A DNA stretch of 5,212 nucleotides from Actinomycetes bacterium (GTDB lineage Bacteria; Actinomycetota; Acidimicrobiia; Acidimicrobiales; Bog-793), in the NCBI GenBank assembly GCA_021823365.1, contig JAKAOD010000259.1, positions 1 to 5,212 on the forward strand, given 5' to 3'. The position numbers and the translations under genes are program-made. Below, one piece after another: positions 4,029 through 5,212 of the stretch (within the stretch, counting starts at the first letter, position 1; every line of letters begins with the position of its first letter). The notes under the pieces were generated by a model. That model searched no databases. It had not been told where the DNA came from and saw nothing but the letters and a program-made list of their open reading frames with translations.

Positions 4029-5212
4029 GACGCCCTCCCTCCTCGGTCGCGGCCTCGTAGGCCACCAGTCTCGGACGCGAACCCGAGGCTGTCAACGGCG
4101 GGGATCGCGCGAGACCCTGGCGGACGCCCGCGCGCAGCGCCGGTCGGTGCTCTGAGCGCGGGATCGTTGAGGAGATGGCCGAGGCGGACCCGCTTCGTGT
4201 TGAGGTAGCTCAGGTTCTCCCTCGTCGGGCGCGTCTCGAGCGGGACCCGCCCGGTGATCTCGAGGCCGAAGCCATCGAGGCCGTCTCGTTTTGCGGGGTT
4301 GTTCGTCAACAGCCGCATCCTTCGCACGCCGAGATCGAGGAGGATCTGGGCAGCGACGCCGTAGTCGCGGCCGTCGATCGGCAGCCCGAGCGCGACGTTC
4401 GCGTCCACGGTGTCGAACCCCCGGTCCTGGAGGGCGTAGGCGCGCAGCTTGTGCACGATCCCGATCCCGCGGCCTTCGTGACCTCGGAGGTAGACCACCA
4501 CGCCGGCTCCGGCGTGCGCGACCTGTGCCATCGCCTGCTCGAGCTGCTCCCCGCAGTCACAGCGCAGTGACCTGAGCACGTCACCGGTCAGGCATTCCGA
4601 GTGCACGCGCACGAGCGTGCTCTTCTGCGCGCTCGGCTCGCCCATGACGAACGCCAGGTGGGTCTCGTGGTCGAGGACGGCCTCGTACGCGTAGCAGGTG
4701 AACTCGCCGGCTCGCGTCGGGAGGAGCGCCTTTGCCACCTGATGCACGAGGGTCTCGCGCCGGCGGCGGTAGGCGATGAGGTCGGCGATCGTGACGAGCA
4801 TCAGGCCGTGGTCCGAAGCGAAGGCCTCGAGCTCTGCGCCCCTCGCCATCGACCGCCCGTCGGCGCTCACCACCTCGGCGAGCACGCCGGCCGGCTCGCG
4901 GCCGGCGAGACGGGCGAGGTCGACCGCCGCCTCGGTGTGGCCGGCGCGGCGCAGCACGCCGCCGTCGGCGGCACGCAGCAGCTGGACGTGGCCCGGGCGG
5001 GCGAGGTCGACCGCCCGGGTTGCCGGATCGGCGAGGCTGCGGATCGTCGCCGCGCGGTCGTGAGCGGAGATGCCCGTCGTCGTGCCCGCGACCGCGTCGA
5101 CCGTGATCGCAGACGCCGTCCGCTGGGACTCGGTGCTGCGCGCCACCATGAGAGGCAGCTCCAGCTCGTCGGCGCGCCTCTCTGTGATCGCGCTGCAGAT
5201 CAGCCCGGAGGT
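4025..5212 (-). CDS. ribBA: RibBA: DHBP synthase / GTP cyclohydrolase II, 5' end beyond the window
   Basis: Supplies both precursors of riboflavin in the cytoplasm. RibB turns ribulose 5-phosphate into 3,4-dihydroxy-2-butanone 4-phosphate plus formate; RibA opens GTP to the diaminopyrimidine with loss of formate and pyrophosphate. There are 395 visible residues. The ATG at 5149 is internal, because the frame continues to the edge with RibB sequence (TSGLICSAI, ELELPL). Counting that Met as 1, RibB shows TTGISAHDR (23-31), RPGH (51-54), GHTEA (70-74, His71) and Glu92. The acidic DDEDRENE-type loop is outside the window. RibA (~150-327) is complete: zinc cysteines 186, 197 and 199 with the usual 11/2 spacing, LRGHEGRGIGI (221-231), D-G-R-DYG (259-263), LLTNNPAKR (280-288), and YLNTKRVRLGHLL (315-327). 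RibB departs from consensus: ASAITV for AFTVSV, and GHVQLL for GHVFPL. A ~47-residue Arg/Gly/Ala-rich tail follows RibA. The gene overlaps the DUF1707 gene by 4 bases. Confidence 0.93.
   Translation of the reverse strand, partial: TSGLICSAITERRADELELPLMVARSTESQRTASAITVDAVAGTTTGISAHDRAATIRSLADPATRAVDLARPGHVQLLRAADGGVLRRAGHTEAAVDLARLAGREPAGVLAEVVSADGRSMARGAELEAFASDHGLMLVTIADLIAYRRRRETLVHQVAKALLPTRAGEFTCYAYEAVLDHETHLAFVMGEPSAQKSTLVRVHSECLTGDVLRSLRCDCGEQLEQAMAQVAHAGAGVVVYLRGHEGRGIGIVHKLRAYALQDRGFDTVDANVALGLPIDGRDYGVAAQILLDLGVRRMRLLTNNPAKRDGLDGFGLEITGRVPLETRPTRENLSYLNTKRVRLGHLLNDPALRAPTGAARGRPPGSRAIPAVDSLGFASETGGLRGRDRGGRAS
4033..4044 (-). promoter_or_regulatory. Strong ribosome binding site for the DUF1707 gene, inside the ribBA 3' end
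   Basis: The minus strand reads GAGGAGGGAGGG, ending 4 bases before the DUF1707 ATG. The AGGAGG core leaves a 9-base spacer and the GGAGGG core a shorter one. The same bases encode the Arg-Gly-Gly-Arg stretch at the very end of RibBA. It supports the ATG at 4028 and allows re-initiation by ribosomes finishing ribBA. Confidence 0.75.

Noticed and set aside
3512..4062. 13-base direct repeat (CGGCCTCGTAGGC at 3512-3524 and 4050-4062) flanking the DUF1707 gene
   Set aside because: Both copies read Ala-Tyr-Glu-Ala in one minus frame, which hinted at a second regulator relic. The second copy has no other family similarity, and a 13-base match is plausible by chance at this GC content. No attachment-site or transposon features accompany it.
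3418..4095. 225-codon minus-strand frame over the DUF1707 gene and convergent junction
   Set aside because: A shifted frame of the DUF1707 gene, Arg/Pro/Ala-rich, with no domain.
5147..5149. ATG at 5149 as the start of ribBA
   Set aside because: The frame stays open to the right edge and upstream codons encode conserved RibB sequence (TSGLIC, LELPL), so this is an internal Met.
1..5212. Defence island, CRISPR array or mobile element
   Set aside because: The helicase has an HRDC tail and no nuclease, toxin or typical defence partner beside it. No array, transposase, integrase or terminal inverted repeats were seen.

Overview
The window is very GC-rich, and every gene uses mostly G/C-ending codons. 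The proteins look actinobacterial: a UvrD2-like helicase with an HRDC domain, a DUF1707 membrane protein, and a RibBA with the LRGHEGRGIGI signature. My best guess is a deep-branching actinobacterium of the Acidimicrobiia type, based only on how the proteins read. No tRNA, rRNA, CRISPR array, insertion sequence or riboswitch is visible.

Layout, left to right. (1) Positions 3-401, plus strand: the 3' part of a sulfocyanin-like cupredoxin gene, cut by the left edge. Its fold signatures are kept, but two of the four expected copper ligands are replaced. (2) Positions 402-543: a short gap with one small hairpin and a Shine-Dalgarno-like stretch that serves no convincing gene. (3) Positions 544-3522, plus strand: a 992-residue superfamily 1A (UvrD/PcrA-type) DNA helicase with an uncharacterised N-terminal domain of about 180 residues and a C-terminal HRDC domain. 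(4) Positions 3523-3614: the convergent junction. On the minus strand it carries what looks like the last ~24 codons of a LuxR/NarL-type response regulator, with no HTH core attached. The helicase stop codon lies inside this relic. (5) Positions 3615-4028, minus strand: a DUF1707 protein with one membrane segment. (6) Positions 4025-5212, minus strand: ribBA (riboflavin synthesis), missing its 5' end at the right edge and joined to the DUF1707 gene by a 4-base ATGA overlap.

The two minus-strand genes form a translationally coupled pair. The helicase stands alone facing them and probably acts in DNA repair or recombination. No shared pathway links the helicase to the riboflavin gene. I do not see a complete new multi-gene system. 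The best leads are the helicase's unassigned N-terminal domain and non-standard C-terminal module, the cupredoxin that has lost copper ligands, the response-regulator relic at the convergent junction, and a RibBA whose DHBP synthase half departs from consensus while its GTP cyclohydrolase II half is intact.
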